Below are positions 24,549-33,402 of a stretch of 64,000 nt of DNA, piece after piece (position 1 is the stretch's first letter; each line of letters starts with the position of its first letter). Below the pieces are notes generated by a model. The model worked only from the letters and a program-made list of their open reading frames with translations, did no database searches and was not told where the DNA came from. The stretch is from the NCBI GenBank assembly GCA_963804245.1, contig CAWDPQ010000009.1:806001-870000 (forward strand), read 5' to 3'. The DNA comes from CAWDPQ01 sp963804245 (lineage in GTDB: Bacteria > Acidobacteriota > Vicinamibacteria > Vicinamibacterales > 2-12-FULL-66-21). The position numbers and the translations under genes are program-made.

Positions 24549-24998
24549 TCACTGCCTCCTCGATTCCGCCACGACGGAGTCATCCAATCGCGGATGACGG
24601 TAGGTGTAGGCCAATCCGATCAGGCCCAGCTCGATCATCGTCCCGGGTGCGAGCGCCGGGGTCGCGCCCGATAGTGATTCCCGAAACAGTTCGAAGCCGG
24701 CGAGCGCTGGATTCATCTCCAGCTCGAACTCGCTGTTTGCGTTGTAGTGCAACCCCGCTCCTGCGACCCCGCTGATGATGAAGAGCACCATCAGAGCCTG
24801 GATGCCGCGAATCGTGCCGCGACCCGCAGACACGCCGTGCAGGCACAGCAGGATCAGTGCGACGCCGATGAGCACGAGCGGCGCCAGCTGCCACGCGTCT
24901 TCGTAGTGCTGCAGCAGGAACAGCTCGGCGCCGGTCCCCAGCAGCCCGAGCACGAGTGTGAACAGTAACAGCCGACGCACGTTCACGAAAAATATCAC
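24549..24998 (-). CDS. Small multi-pass membrane protein, unknown function
   Basis: A 149-residue protein with about four hydrophobic helices (L-L-L-F-T-L-V-L-G-L-L-G, L-A-P-L-V-L-I-G-V-A-L-I-L-L, A-L-M-V-L-F-I-I-S-G-V-A, M-I-E-L-G-L-I-G-L-A-Y). I do not recognise a family. Its ATG overlaps the DNA ligase stop (ATGA), so translation is probably coupled to the ligase. The HhH gene follows within 11 bases. A role in DNA repair is suggested only by position. Confidence 0.7.
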   Translation of the reverse strand: MIFFVNVRRLLLFTLVLGLLGTGAELFLLQHYEDAWQLAPLVLIGVALILLCLHGVSAGRGTIRGIQALMVLFIISGVAGAGLHYNANSEFELEMNPALAGFELFRESLSGATPALAPGTMIELGLIGLAYTYRHPRLDDSVVAESRRQ

Positions 24999-26605
24999 GG
25001 ACGCTGGCGTTGCTCGACGCTGTCGAGCAGTTGCCGCACGTTGTCGAGCGTATCCGCCTCTTCAGCCTTCTTGTCGCGCCGCCAGCGCAGCATTCGTGGA
25101 AAGCGGACGGCAATCCCGGCGCGATGGCGCGCGGAGCGCGCGATCCCCTCGAAGCCGAGCTCGAAGACATGCACCGGCTCGACGTGACGGACCGGTCCGA
25201 AGCGCTCGCGCGTGTGGCGGCGAATCCACCGGTCCATCTCGTCGATTTCCTCGTTGGAGAGACCGGAATACGCCTTGGCCACCGGCACGAGCTCGCCCGA
25301 GTCCCAGACGCCGAAGGTGTAGTCGGTCAGCAGGCTGGCACGCCGGCCGCTTCCCGGCTGCGCGTAGATCAGCACGGCCTCGATCGTGTAAGGCTCGATT
25401 TTCCACTTCCACCAGTCACCGCGCTTTCGCCCGACGCCGTAGGTGGACGACCGTCGCTTCAACATCAATCCTTCGACACCCCTCGCGCGCGAGTCGGCGC
25501 GAAGGGCGGCCAGCTGCTCCCATGTCTGCGCGGCGACCTCAGGAGATATCCGAAGGACGCCTTCGCCGGTCAGGCGCCGCGCCAGCCGTCCACGCCGCTC
25601 GTCGAGCGGCAGCTGCCGGATGTCCGTCCCCTCGTCCTCGAGGATGTCGTAGATCATGAACACGACGGGAACGGCGCGCACCATTTGCGCGACCTGCTTC
25701 TGACGGCCGATCCGTTGCTGAAGCGCCGAGAACGGCAACGGCGCCTCGTCGCGAAAGGCCAGCACCTCTCCGTCGAGGACGGTTCCGTCCGGCAGTCGAG
25801 TCGCCGCGGCTGTGATTTCGGGGAACCGGTGCGTGACCAGCTCTTCGCCGCGCGACCAGAGGTGCACGGCGTCGGCGCGTTTGATGAGCTGAGCACGAAT
25901 CCCGTCCCATTTCCACTCGATGAGCCAGTCCGCCGGATCGCCCAACGTCGACGGATCGTCCTCGAGAGGTGAGGCCAGATAGAACGGATAGGGTCGCGAG
26001 CGATCGTCGTCGGTCTGCTCGGGGCTCAGGACGGATGCAAAAAAGGCCGGGTTCGGGGTCCAGTCGCCCATCAATCGCGCGGCAACGACAGCCGGCGGCT
26101 GTCCGCTCGTCTGGGCCAGAGCGCGAACGACGAGCGTTTGCGAAACGCCCACGCGCAGTTCCCCCGTCATCAGTTTCAGCAGGATGAACCGCTGCAGCCG
26201 GTCGAGCGGCTGCAGCCAGGCGATCACGCGCGTCTGCTGGATCGCGGCACCGGCGGTTCGAAGGAGGAGGAGCCGGCCCTCGACCCAATCCGCCAGCGGG
26301 AGATCGGGCTCCGGCGAGACAGGCGGCAGTTGGTCCAGCACGAGCGCGACCGTTTCCGCACCATCGCCGACCACCGCATAGCATTCTTCGAGCAGCTGCG
26401 CGTCGAGCCCCGTGGCTGCCAGCGCCCAGTCGCGGATGGCAGCCGATGGAACGAGACGCTTGAGTCGACGTCCGGTCAGGAAGAAGACCGCCCATGCCGC
26501 GTCGGCGTGCGGCGCGGTCGCAAAGTAATCGGCCATCGCCGCCACTTTCGCGTTGGTGGAGGTCGTGCGATCGATTTCGTCGTAGAGCCGGGCGAAGCGT
26601 TTCAT
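24995..26605 (-). CDS. ATP-dependent DNA ligase (exonuclease-associated type)
   Basis: A 536-residue ligase. Residues ~1-200 are the helical DNA-binding domain; the adenylation motif is E-W-K-W-D-G-I-R (Lys232), followed by D-G-T-V-L-D-G-E-V, V-E-G-L-M-L-K-R and the K-W-K-I-E-P motif V. The OB domain fills the C-terminus. It seals nicks using ATP, separate from the NAD-dependent LigA. The ATG at 26605 overlaps the exonuclease stop by one base (TGATG), and the same pair is known from a bacterial repair cluster that also carries an Lhr helicase and a metallophosphoesterase; neither is adjacent here. Confidence 0.92.
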   Translation of the reverse strand: MKRFARLYDEIDRTTSTNAKVAAMADYFATAPHADAAWAVFFLTGRRLKRLVPSAAIRDWALAATGLDAQLLEECYAVVGDGAETVALVLDQLPPVSPEPDLPLADWVEGRLLLLRTAGAAIQQTRVIAWLQPLDRLQRFILLKLMTGELRVGVSQTLVVRALAQTSGQPPAVVAARLMGDWTPNPAFFASVLSPEQTDDDRSRPYPFYLASPLEDDPSTLGDPADWLIEWKWDGIRAQLIKRADAVHLWSRGEELVTHRFPEITAAATRLPDGTVLDGEVLAFRDEAPLPFSALQQRIGRQKQVAQMVRAVPVVFMIYDILEDEGTDIRQLPLDERRGRLARRLTGEGVLRISPEVAAQTWEQLAALRADSRARGVEGLMLKRRSSTYGVGRKRGDWWKWKIEPYTIEAVLIYAQPGSGRRASLLTDYTFGVWDSGELVPVAKAYSGLSNEEIDEMDRWIRRHTRERFGPVRHVEPVHVFELGFEGIARSARHRAGIAVRFPRMLRWRRDKKAEEADTLDNVRQLLDSVEQRQRP

Positions 26606-27642
26606 CAGTCGCCGCTTCCGGCCTCGCCCTCCCACGCCGTGCGGATGACGCCGCTGTGCCATCCGCGCCGCGTCAGCTCGCGGGCGAACGGCTCGGCGTG
26701 CCCGTGGGTCACGAGCACGCGAGACGCGCCAGTTTCCTCGATGGTCCGTAGCAGCGCCGGCCAGTCCGCGTGGTCCGACAAAACGAATCCGCGATCGAAG
26801 GCACGCTGCCGGCGCACGCCACGGACGCGCATGAGTCCGGAGGCAAACGCGTCCGAGTGATCGCCGAGCCGTCGCATCCACGGCGTTCCACGCGCCGGCA
26901 GCGGGGCAAGGACGAGCTCTCCCGCGAACGACGTACCGCGAGGTTGCTCGGTCGCCGGAACGACCGGCAGCATGCCGATCCCCGCTTCACGATAGGCGTC
27001 GATGGCCGACAGCATCATCCCGTGGACCATCACCGGCCGTTCCGTGTGCCGGGCGAGCTCCGCCAGGATGCGCTGCGCCTTGCCGATCGTGTAGCAGAAC
27101 AGCACCGACGTCTTTCCACGCGCCTGGTTGCCACGCCACCACTCGATCAGCTCGTTGACCACGCTCTCGGTGGAATCCCACCGGTAAATCGGAAGGCCGA
27201 AGGTGGATTCGGTGATGAAGGTCTCACAGCGGACGGGTTCGAACGGGTCGCAGGTCGGGTCGGCCGCCCGTTTGTAGTCGCCGGCCACGACGCACACACC
27301 TTCGTGCGCGCTCAATGGTTCGAGACGTATCTGCGCCGAGCCCAGCACGTGTCCCGCGGGATGAAAGCTCACCCGCACGTCGCCGATGGTGATCGGCTGT
27401 CCGTACGGGACATGCTCGATAGTCGGTTCCGATCCGAATCGCCGCCGGAGAAGACCGGCGCCTGGCGTCGCGCACAGGTACGCGGCGCTGCCCGGCCGCG
27501 CGTGATCCCCATGCGCATGCGTGACCAGCGCGCGCGCCACCGGTCGCCACGGATCGATGTAGAAGCCACCGGCGGGGCAGAACAGGCCGTCGGGGGTCTC
27601 GATTAATAGCTTCCAGCCGCCAGCTTCCAGCCTCCAGCTCAC
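26605..27642 (-). CDS. Ligase-associated DNA exonuclease (metallo-beta-lactamase/CPSF-like)
   Basis: A nuclease of ~345 residues. The metal site is T-H-A-H-G-D-H, with G-D-Y-K-R, the S-D-H-A-D-W motif and V-T-H-G-H further on, as in beta-CASP-like MBL nucleases. It should process DNA ends before sealing by the downstream ligase. The GTG at 27642 lies in a repeat (codons S-W-R-L-E-A-G-G-W-K), so the first 11 residues are probably not native; family members start near L-L-I-E-T-P-D-G-L. A start just inside the repeat, or a leader lost by insertion, are alternatives. Confidence 0.85.
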   Translation of the reverse strand: MSWRLEAGGWKLLIETPDGLFCPAGGFYIDPWRPVARALVTHAHGDHARPGSAAYLCATPGAGLLRRRFGSEPTIEHVPYGQPITIGDVRVSFHPAGHVLGSAQIRLEPLSAHEGVCVVAGDYKRAADPTCDPFEPVRCETFITESTFGLPIYRWDSTESVVNELIEWWRGNQARGKTSVLFCYTIGKAQRILAELARHTERPVMVHGMMLSAIDAYREAGIGMLPVVPATEQPRGTSFAGELVLAPLPARGTPWMRRLGDHSDAFASGLMRVRGVRRQRAFDRGFVLSDHADWPALLRTIEETGASRVLVTHGHAEPFARELTRRGWHSGVIRTAWEGEAGSGD

Positions 27643-27718
27643 GATAGTTGGATTTTAGCTTCGAGCTAGCGAGCAGCTGGCAGCTGGCAGCTGGAGGCTG
27701 GTCGCTGGAAGCTGACGG
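27609..27718. repeat. Imperfect inverted repeat of CAGCTGG/GCTGGAAG units
   Basis: The left arm (about 27609-27640) is the reverse complement of units in the right arm (about 27670-27718). Both are built from short AGCTGGAGGCTGG and GCTGGAAGCTG words, with ~30 A/T-richer bases between. It separates the divergent exonuclease and pntAB genes and runs into the predicted 5' end of the exonuclease. Confidence 0.75.
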
Positions 27719-27763
27719 CTGAGACTGATACCATCCCTCGATTTCGCGGATTGGAGTTTCCCG

Positions 27764-28057
27764 ATGCACTCGCTCGATCTGTGGTCGATGGCGTTTGTTT
27801 TCCTGCTGGCGACGTTCGTCGGCTTCCAGGTGATCCAGAACGTCTCGCGGCTCCTGCACACGCCGCTGATGTCGCTGACCAACGCCATCTCCGCCATTGC
27901 TGTGGTCGGTTCCATCATCATCGCCGGCGAGCAGCACACCACCTTCACCACGATCATCGGCACCATCGCCGTCGCCGCCTCCATGACCAACATCGTCAGC
28001 GGCTTCCTGATCACGGACCGCATGCTCCGCATGTTCCGTGAGCGGAGGAAGCAGTAA
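27764..28057 (+). CDS. pntAB: NAD(P) transhydrogenase subunit alpha, membrane part
   Basis: A 97-residue protein with three hydrophobic helices (M-A-F-V-F-L-L-A-T-F-V-G-F, A-I-S-A-I-A-V-V-G-S-I-I-I, I-I-G-T-I-A-V-A-A-S). H-T-P-L-M-S-L-T-N-A-I-S is the hallmark of the PntA C-terminal/PntAB domain, which forms part of the proton channel of the transhydrogenase. GGAG lies about eight bases before the ATG. The soluble NAD(H)-binding subunit (pntAA), usually just upstream, is absent; a divergent exonuclease is there instead. The stop overlaps pntB (TAATG). Confidence 0.92.
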   Translation: MHSLDLWSMAFVFLLATFVGFQVIQNVSRLLHTPLMSLTNAISAIAVVGSIIIAGEQHTTFTTIIGTIAVAASMTNIVSGFLITDRMLRMFRERRKQ

Positions 28058-29445
28058 TGGCGGAGCACCTGACCCAGGCAAGCTATCTCGCCGCGGCGGC
28101 GCTGTTCATCCTGTCACTGCGTTGGCTGAGTCACCCTTCCACAGCGCGGCGGGGCGTGGCGGCCGGCGTCGGCGGTATGGCGGCGGCGGTCGTTGGAACT
28201 CTGCTGTATCCGGAGATCGTCGGCTACAGCTGGATCGTGGCGGGCATGGTCGTCGGTACGCTGATCGGCATTCCGCTGTCCAAGGTTCCGTTGACCGCCG
28301 TGCCACAGCGGACGGCTCTGTCCCATGCCTTTGGTGGCCTTGCTGCGACTCTCGTCGGTACGGCCAAGTACGCGCTGTGGCTGCCGGCGGGCGAACTGAC
28401 CGTGTTCAGGACCTCGGCGATCGCCATCGAGGTGATTCTTGGCGGGCTGACGTTCACGGGCAGTCTGATGGCCGCCGGCAAGCTGCAGGAGATTGTGCCG
28501 ACGCGGCCGATCACGTATCGCGGGCAAAACATCATGAACCTGTCGCTGCTCGCCATCGCGATCGGTGCAGCCGTGTATCTGGTCGCGGACCCGCAGCAGT
28601 GGTGGCTGTTCGCCCTGATTCTCATTCTGTCGCTGGTTTTCGGCGTGCTGCTCATCATCCCGATCGGCGGCGCCGACATGCCGACGGTGATCTCGCTGCT
28701 GAACTCCTATGCCGGGCTGTCTGCAGTCGCGATGGGGTTCGTCCTCGAGAACAAGGTGCTCATCACGGCCGGTGCCCTCGACGGTTCCTCCGGCTTCATC
28801 CTGTCGGTCATCATGTGCCGGGCGATGAACCGCTCGTTCACGAACGTACTGTTCGGCGCGTTCGGACAGGTCCAGGCCGGCGCGGCGGCCGCCGAGGCGA
28901 AGGCGGTCAAGAGCGGCACGGCACGCGATGCGGCCGACCTGCTCGAAAATGCGTCGACCGTGGTGGTGGTGCCCGGCTACGGCATGGCGGTGGCGCAGGC
29001 GCAGCATCGCGTCCGCGAGATCTACGATCAGCTGAGCAAACGAGGCATCGACGTCAAGTTCGCCATCCACCCCGTCGCCGGACGAATGCCCGGCCACATG
29101 AACGTTCTTCTCGCTGAAGCCGAGGTGCCGTACGAGGCGCTGATCGAAATGGACGACATCAATCGCGATCTGCCGCAGACCGATGTGGTTCTCGTCGTCG
29201 GTGCGAACGACGTCGTCAATCCCGCGGCGCGGCACGACAAGGCCAGTCCCATCTACGGCATGCCAATCATCGATGCCGATCGTGCGAAGGCGTGTATTGC
29301 CATCAAGCGGTCGATGAACCCCGGCTTTGCCGGAATCGACAACGAGTTGTACTCGGCCGACAATACGCTGATGGTGTTTGGTGACGCGAAAGGCGTGCTC
29401 GGCGACATCGTGAAGTCCCTCGCCGGTGAAGGCGGGGGCCACTGA
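28057..29445 (+). CDS. pntB: NAD(P) transhydrogenase subunit beta
   Basis: A 462-residue subunit. The N-terminal ~270 residues carry eight or nine membrane helices (G-G-A-D-M-P-T-V-I-S-L-L-N-S-Y-A-G-L-S is a family signature). The C-terminal ~180 residues are the NADP(H)-binding domain III (V-V-V-P-G-Y-G-M-A-V-A-Q-A, K-F-A-I-H-P-V-A-G-R-M-P-G-H-M-N, D-V-V-L-V-V-G-A-N-D). It transfers hydride between NADH and NADP+ coupled to proton entry. Full length, translationally coupled to pntAB; it needs a PntAA partner not found in this window. Confidence 0.95.
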   Translation: MAEHLTQASYLAAAALFILSLRWLSHPSTARRGVAAGVGGMAAAVVGTLLYPEIVGYSWIVAGMVVGTLIGIPLSKVPLTAVPQRTALSHAFGGLAATLVGTAKYALWLPAGELTVFRTSAIAIEVILGGLTFTGSLMAAGKLQEIVPTRPITYRGQNIMNLSLLAIAIGAAVYLVADPQQWWLFALILILSLVFGVLLIIPIGGADMPTVISLLNSYAGLSAVAMGFVLENKVLITAGALDGSSGFILSVIMCRAMNRSFTNVLFGAFGQVQAGAAAAEAKAVKSGTARDAADLLENASTVVVVPGYGMAVAQAQHRVREIYDQLSKRGIDVKFAIHPVAGRMPGHMNVLLAEAEVPYEALIEMDDINRDLPQTDVVLVVGANDVVNPAARHDKASPIYGMPIIDADRAKACIAIKRSMNPGFAGIDNELYSADNTLMVFGDAKGVLGDIVKSLAGEGGGH

Positions 29446-29457
29446 GGATCGGCGTCG

Positions 29458-30240
29458 ATGGGTGGGGTCGGGACAGGGATGCGGGCATTCACGCGAGCGG
29501 TGCCCGACTCGATTCAACACTGCGAGCTGACGCACGTCGAACGGCAGCCGATCGATCTCGGCCGCGCACGCCTGCAGCACGCCGCATACGAGCACGCGTT
29601 GGCGCAGATGGGGTGCAGCGTGCAGCCGGTACCGGCCGCGCACGACATGCCCGACTCGGTCTTCATCGAAGACACGGCGGTCCTGTTCGACGACATGGCC
29701 GTCCTCGCTCGACCTGCCGTCGCGTCGAGGCAGCACGAGTCGGAAGCGGTTGCTGCCGTCCTTACGCCATATCGGCGACTGGCGGCGATCTGCGCACCGG
29801 CGACGCTTGATGGTGGCGACGTGATGCAGGTCGGACACGATGTCTACGTCGGGGTGTCCGGACGGAGCAATGCCGCCGGCCTCCGCCAGCTCGCGGATAT
29901 CGTCGGCCCTTTCCGCTATCGCGTCCATCCGGTTGAAACGCGCGGCTGCCTGCATTTGAAGAGCGCGGTCACGTGCGTCGGCGACGACCTGCTGCTCGTC
30001 AATCCGCATTGGGTGGATGCCACGCAGTTCGCCGGCATGAAGGCCATTGCCGTCGATCCGGACGAGCCGTTCGCCGCAAATGTCGTACGCCTCGGCAATG
30101 CCGTCCTGTGTGCGGCGTCAGCACCGAAAACGGCCACGCGCCTCGAGCGCTTCGGCCTGGATGTCCGAGCTGTTGACCTCTCGGAGCTGGCCAAGGCCGA
30201 GGGCGCGCTCACCTGTTGCAGCCTGATTCTGAGAGGATGA
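29458..30240 (+). CDS. Dimethylarginine dimethylaminohydrolase-like amidinohydrolase
   Basis: A 260-residue member of the guanidino-group-modifying superfamily. Visible site elements: F-I-E-D (Glu), L-D-G-G-D-V, C-L-H-L-K-S-A-V-T (His) and the nucleophile in L-T-C-C-S-L-I (Cys253 by alignment). DDAH converts methylated arginines to citrulline; arginine deiminase or another amidine substrate cannot be excluded. ATG 29458 has GAGGA ten bases upstream; ATG 29479 (M-R-A-F-T-R-A) matches typical family starts and is the alternative. It starts 12 bases after pntB. Confidence 0.85.
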   Translation: MGGVGTGMRAFTRAVPDSIQHCELTHVERQPIDLGRARLQHAAYEHALAQMGCSVQPVPAAHDMPDSVFIEDTAVLFDDMAVLARPAVASRQHESEAVAAVLTPYRRLAAICAPATLDGGDVMQVGHDVYVGVSGRSNAAGLRQLADIVGPFRYRVHPVETRGCLHLKSAVTCVGDDLLLVNPHWVDATQFAGMKAIAVDPDEPFAANVVRLGNAVLCAASAPKTATRLERFGLDVRAVDLSELAKAEGALTCCSLILRG

Positions 30241-30241
30241 T

Positions 30242-30529
30242 GTGCCCGCTTTCGTCATCGCCAACATCACGATCGTCGATCCGGTCCGCTACGAAGACTA
30301 CAAACGGATGGTGTCGGCCACCCTCGTGCCCTTCGGTGGCCGCTTCGTGGTGCGTGGCGGACAGACCGAGGTCCTGGAAGGGGACTGGCGGCCATCCCGG
30401 CTGGTACTTCTCGAATTCCCCTCAATCGAGCGGGCGCGAGCGTGGTGGAATTCGCCCGAGTATGCCGAGGCTCGCGCCCTGCGCCAGGCCACGTCCACCG
30501 GCACGCTGATCATCCTCGAAGGGGTGTAG
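30242..30529 (+). CDS. DUF1330 family protein
   Basis: A 95-residue dimeric alpha/beta-barrel-like protein: Y-E-D-Y-K-R-M-V, F-G-G-R-F-V-V-R-G-G and E-F-P-S-I-E-R-A-R-A-W-W-N-S-P-E-Y are the DUF1330 hallmarks. No activity is established for the family. The GTG start lies one base after the DDAH stop, with GAGGATGAT just upstream, and the stop codon overlaps the RecQ start (TAGTG), so it lies inside a tightly packed operon. Confidence 0.88.
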   Translation: MPAFVIANITIVDPVRYEDYKRMVSATLVPFGGRFVVRGGQTEVLEGDWRPSRLVLLEFPSIERARAWWNSPEYAEARALRQATSTGTLIILEGV

Positions 30530-32347
30530 TGGATCCTCTCCGTGACGTCCTGACCCGCTACTGGGGCTTCGACGCCTTCCGTCCGCTCCAGCACGACGCG
30601 ATGCGCGCGATCCTCGACGGTCGCGACTCCGTCGTCGTCTTGCCGACCGGTGGCGGAAAGTCGCTGTGCTTTCAGGCGCCGGCGCTCCTCGGCGGTGGTC
30701 TCGCCCTCGTCGTCTCCCCGCTGATTTCGTTGATGAAAGACCAGGTGGATACGCTCGTCGGCAATGGCGTGCCCGCGGCGTATTTCAACAGCTCGCTGTC
30801 AACGGAACAGCGTGCCGACGTCATGACGGGCATCAGGGAGGGTCGCTATCGATTGCTGTACGTGTCGCCGGAGCGCGTCGCGGGTGAAGGCGGCGAGGCA
30901 TTCGCTGCCGTCGTCGCACAATCGGGCGTCAGGTTCATTGCCGTCGACGAGGCGCACTGCATCAGCCAGTGGGGTCACGACTTCCGTCCGGAGTACCGGC
31001 AACTCGCGCGCCTGCGTCAGACCTTCCCCAACGTCGGCATGCACGCCTTCACGGCCACGGCGACGGCGCGCGTCCGGCGGGACATCTGCACGCAGCTGGG
31101 GCTGGTCTCGCCGGTCGAGCTCGTCGGCTCATTCGATCGGCCGAACCTCGTCTACCGCGTTCTCGCGCGCGCCAATCTGAAGCGACAGCTCACCGATATC
31201 CTCGCTCGCCATCGAGGTCAGGCGGGCATCGTCTACTGCACGTCGCGGCGTGAAGTCGATGCCCTCGCGGCCTGGCTGACGCAAACGGGCGTTCGCGCCC
31301 GTGCCTATCATGCCGGCCTCGACGATGATGTGAGGAGTGAGAACCAGGAGGCGTTCCTGGACGAACACGCGGATGTGATCGTCGCCACGGTTGCGTTCGG
31401 CATGGGCATCGACCGATCGGATGTGCGCTTCGTCGTGCACGCGGGTTCTCCGCAGTCACTCGAGCACTATCAGCAGGAATCAGGACGCGCCGGTCGAGAC
31501 GGGCTGGAAGCGGAATGCGTCCTCATCTACTCGACCGCCGACTTCATGAAGTGGCGCGTGATGCTCGAGCGGAACGGCGAGCTCACGGAAGCACGGCGCG
31601 GACTGATGCGCGACATCGAACGCTACGCCGCCAGCGTCGGCTGCCGCCATCGTCATCTCGTCAGCTATTTCGGCGAGCACTACACGCGCGAAGACTGCGG
31701 GGCGTGCGATTACTGTCTCGACGAGCTCGAGGCGGTGCCGGATGCCGGCGCTGCTGGCCCGCAAGGTGTTGTCGTGCGTGGCGCGCGTCGGCCAACGGTT
31801 CGGCGCGCTGCACGTGACGAACGTCCTGCGTGGGACGGCGACCGATCAGGTCAGCGCGCGGCGGCACGACGTGCTGTCGACGTTCGGATTGCTGAGCGAC
31901 TGCACCGTGCCGGAAGTACGCGGATACATCGAACAGCTGATCGCCCACGGACTGCTGCGTCAGAGCGAGGATGAGTATCCCGTTCTGGCGTTGACTCACG
32001 CCGCGGTTGCGCTGCTGAAGGACGCCTCGGCCGCCCCCGACCTGACGCTGGCGCGGCAGCGCCGTCCTGTTGCCGATCGACCGTCCAAACGCGCTCGTGT
32101 GGAGACCGAGTCGTGGCAGGGAGTCGATCGCGACCTCTTCGAGCGCCTGCGTGCGCTGCGGCTCGAGATCGCGCGCACGCGCGGCGTTCCGCCCTACGTC
32201 ATCTTTCACGATACGACGCTGCGCGAGATGGCGCGGCTCAAGCCGACCTCTCTCGATGCGCTCCGGCACATCTACGGCGTTGGTGCACGCAAGGCGGAGG
32301 ACCTGGGGGAGGCGTTCGTGTTGGCTATCGCTCAGGCGACTCCCTGA
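30529..32347 (+). CDS. recQ: ATP-dependent DNA helicase RecQ (one frameshift)
   Basis: A 3'-5' helicase of about 605 residues once a frameshift near 31745 is corrected. Frame one has motif I (T-G-G-G-K-S), D-E-A-H-C, the F-T-A-T-A-T motif III, the Q-E-S-G-R-A-G-R-D-G motif VI, and the zinc site C-R-H ... C-G-A-C-D-Y-C. Frame two continues with the RQC winged helix (L-A-R-K-V-L-S-C-V-A-R-V) and a complete HRDC domain ending at 32347. One extra G at V-P-D-A-(G)-A-L-L-A-R-K explains the break. The GTG at 30529 overlaps the previous stop. Last gene of the pntAB operon. Confidence 0.88.
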
Positions 32348-32361
32348 GCGATACTACGATC

Positions 32362-32401
32362 AGGCCGTTATGACGAGAATTTCCGTTCCGCATAACGGCC
32401 T
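32362..32401. terminator. Perfect 11-bp inverted repeat after recQ
   Basis: AGGCCGTTATG at 32362-32372 and CATAACGGCCT at 32391-32401 with an 18-base loop. No T-run follows, so it may stop transcription only weakly or act at the RNA level. It is followed by a GC-rich stretch up to 32490 with another hairpin (GGCGCGC/GCGCGCC at 32403-32419) and a GGGGCCCC palindrome. Confidence 0.5.
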
Positions 32402-32492
32402 AGGCGCGCACGGCGCGCCTGCGAGGGAGCGGCGCGGGGCATGGGGCCCCCGCAAGCGACTGAGCCGGGGTCCGGGGCAAGAGCCCAGGTTA

Positions 32493-33290
32493 ATGATGCG
32501 ACGCGTGTTGCTCTTTGCCGCAGGACTGGCTGTCATGACCGCGATTATTTCCGGCGGATCGCTTCCGCTTCAGAAAGCGAGTCAGCGCCTCGCACCGGCG
32601 CCCACCTTCAAATATCGCGTCGTCCGCAGCTATCCGCACGACCCTGAGGCGTATACGCAGGGACTGGTCTACCGCGACAACGTCTTCTACGAAGGTACAG
32701 GGCTCAACGGGCGGTCGAGCCTGAGGAAAGTGCAGCCCGAGACCGGCGCAGTCCTTCAGATCCGCCGCCTCGACCCGCAATATTTCGGTGAGGGACTCGC
32801 CCTCGTCGGCAGCAACCTGGTCCAGCTGACGTGGCAGACCGAGGTTGGTTTCGTCTACGACCTTGCCACGTTCGAACCGCGACGGACGTTCAGCTACACG
32901 GGTGAGGGTTGGGGGCTGACGACCGACGAGAAGCGGCTCATCTTGAGCGATGGATCGTCGGTCCTGCGGTTCCTGGATCCGGCGACGTTCAAGGAGACCG
33001 GCCGCCTGACGGTGAAGGATGCCGGGATGCCCGTCGAGCAGCTCAACGAGCTCGAAATCGTCAAAGGCGAGATCTACGCGAACGTCTACCAGACGCACCG
33101 CATTGCGCGCATCTCGCCGCAGAGCGGCCAGGTCATCGGTTGGATCGACCTGACCGGTCTGCTTTCAGCGCGAGAATCCGCTGGAGTGGATGTCCTCAAC
33201 GGCATCGCCTACGATGCCGCGAAGGATCGGTTGTTCGTGACCGGCAAGCTCTGGCCCAAACTGTTCGAAATTCAGATCGTCGCTCGCTGA
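32493..33290 (+). CDS. Glutaminyl-peptide cyclotransferase, beta-propeller type
   Basis: A 265-residue exported protein with a signal peptide (V-L-L-F-A-A-G-L-A-V-M-T-A). The body matches plant/bacterial-type glutaminyl cyclotransferases: Y-P-H-D-P-E-A-Y-T-Q-G-L-V-Y, F-Y-E-G-T-G-L-N-G-R-S-S-L-R, G-E-G-L-A-L-V and L-N-G-I-A-Y-D. These enzymes convert N-terminal glutamine to pyroglutamate, protecting exported proteins from aminopeptidases. I chose ATG 32493 (an ATG follows directly at 32496). The gene is convergent with the peroxiredoxin. Confidence 0.88.
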   Translation: MMRRVLLFAAGLAVMTAIISGGSLPLQKASQRLAPAPTFKYRVVRSYPHDPEAYTQGLVYRDNVFYEGTGLNGRSSLRKVQPETGAVLQIRRLDPQYFGEGLALVGSNLVQLTWQTEVGFVYDLATFEPRRTFSYTGEGWGLTTDEKRLILSDGSSVLRFLDPATFKETGRLTVKDAGMPVEQLNELEIVKGEIYANVYQTHRIARISPQSGQVIGWIDLTGLLSARESAGVDVLNGIAYDAAKDRLFVTGKLWPKLFEIQIVAR

Positions 33291-33394
33291 GATCAGGAGG
33301 TTCTGACCGGGAGATCAGAAGGTCAGGAGACTTTGTTAAGAATGCTCCTGATCTCCTGTTATATCTCCTGTTGCAATGTCGCTCCTGATCTCAC
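33291..33394. repeat. Cluster of short GATCAGGAG / CTCCTGATC direct and inverted repeats
   Basis: About seven copies or near-copies of a 7-9-base word in both orientations, lying exactly between two convergent genes. Several can pair to form alternative hairpins. The word ATCTCCTGTTA recurs in similar form at 35420-35446 and 35630-35656. Confidence 0.65.
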
Positions 33395-33402
33395 AAACGA
33401 AT

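Noticed and set aside
28114..30009. Long antisense frame (631 codons) opposite pntB and the DDAH gene
   Set aside because: His/Arg/Asp-rich composition with no family resemblance; it mirrors the codon structure of two well-recognised genes.
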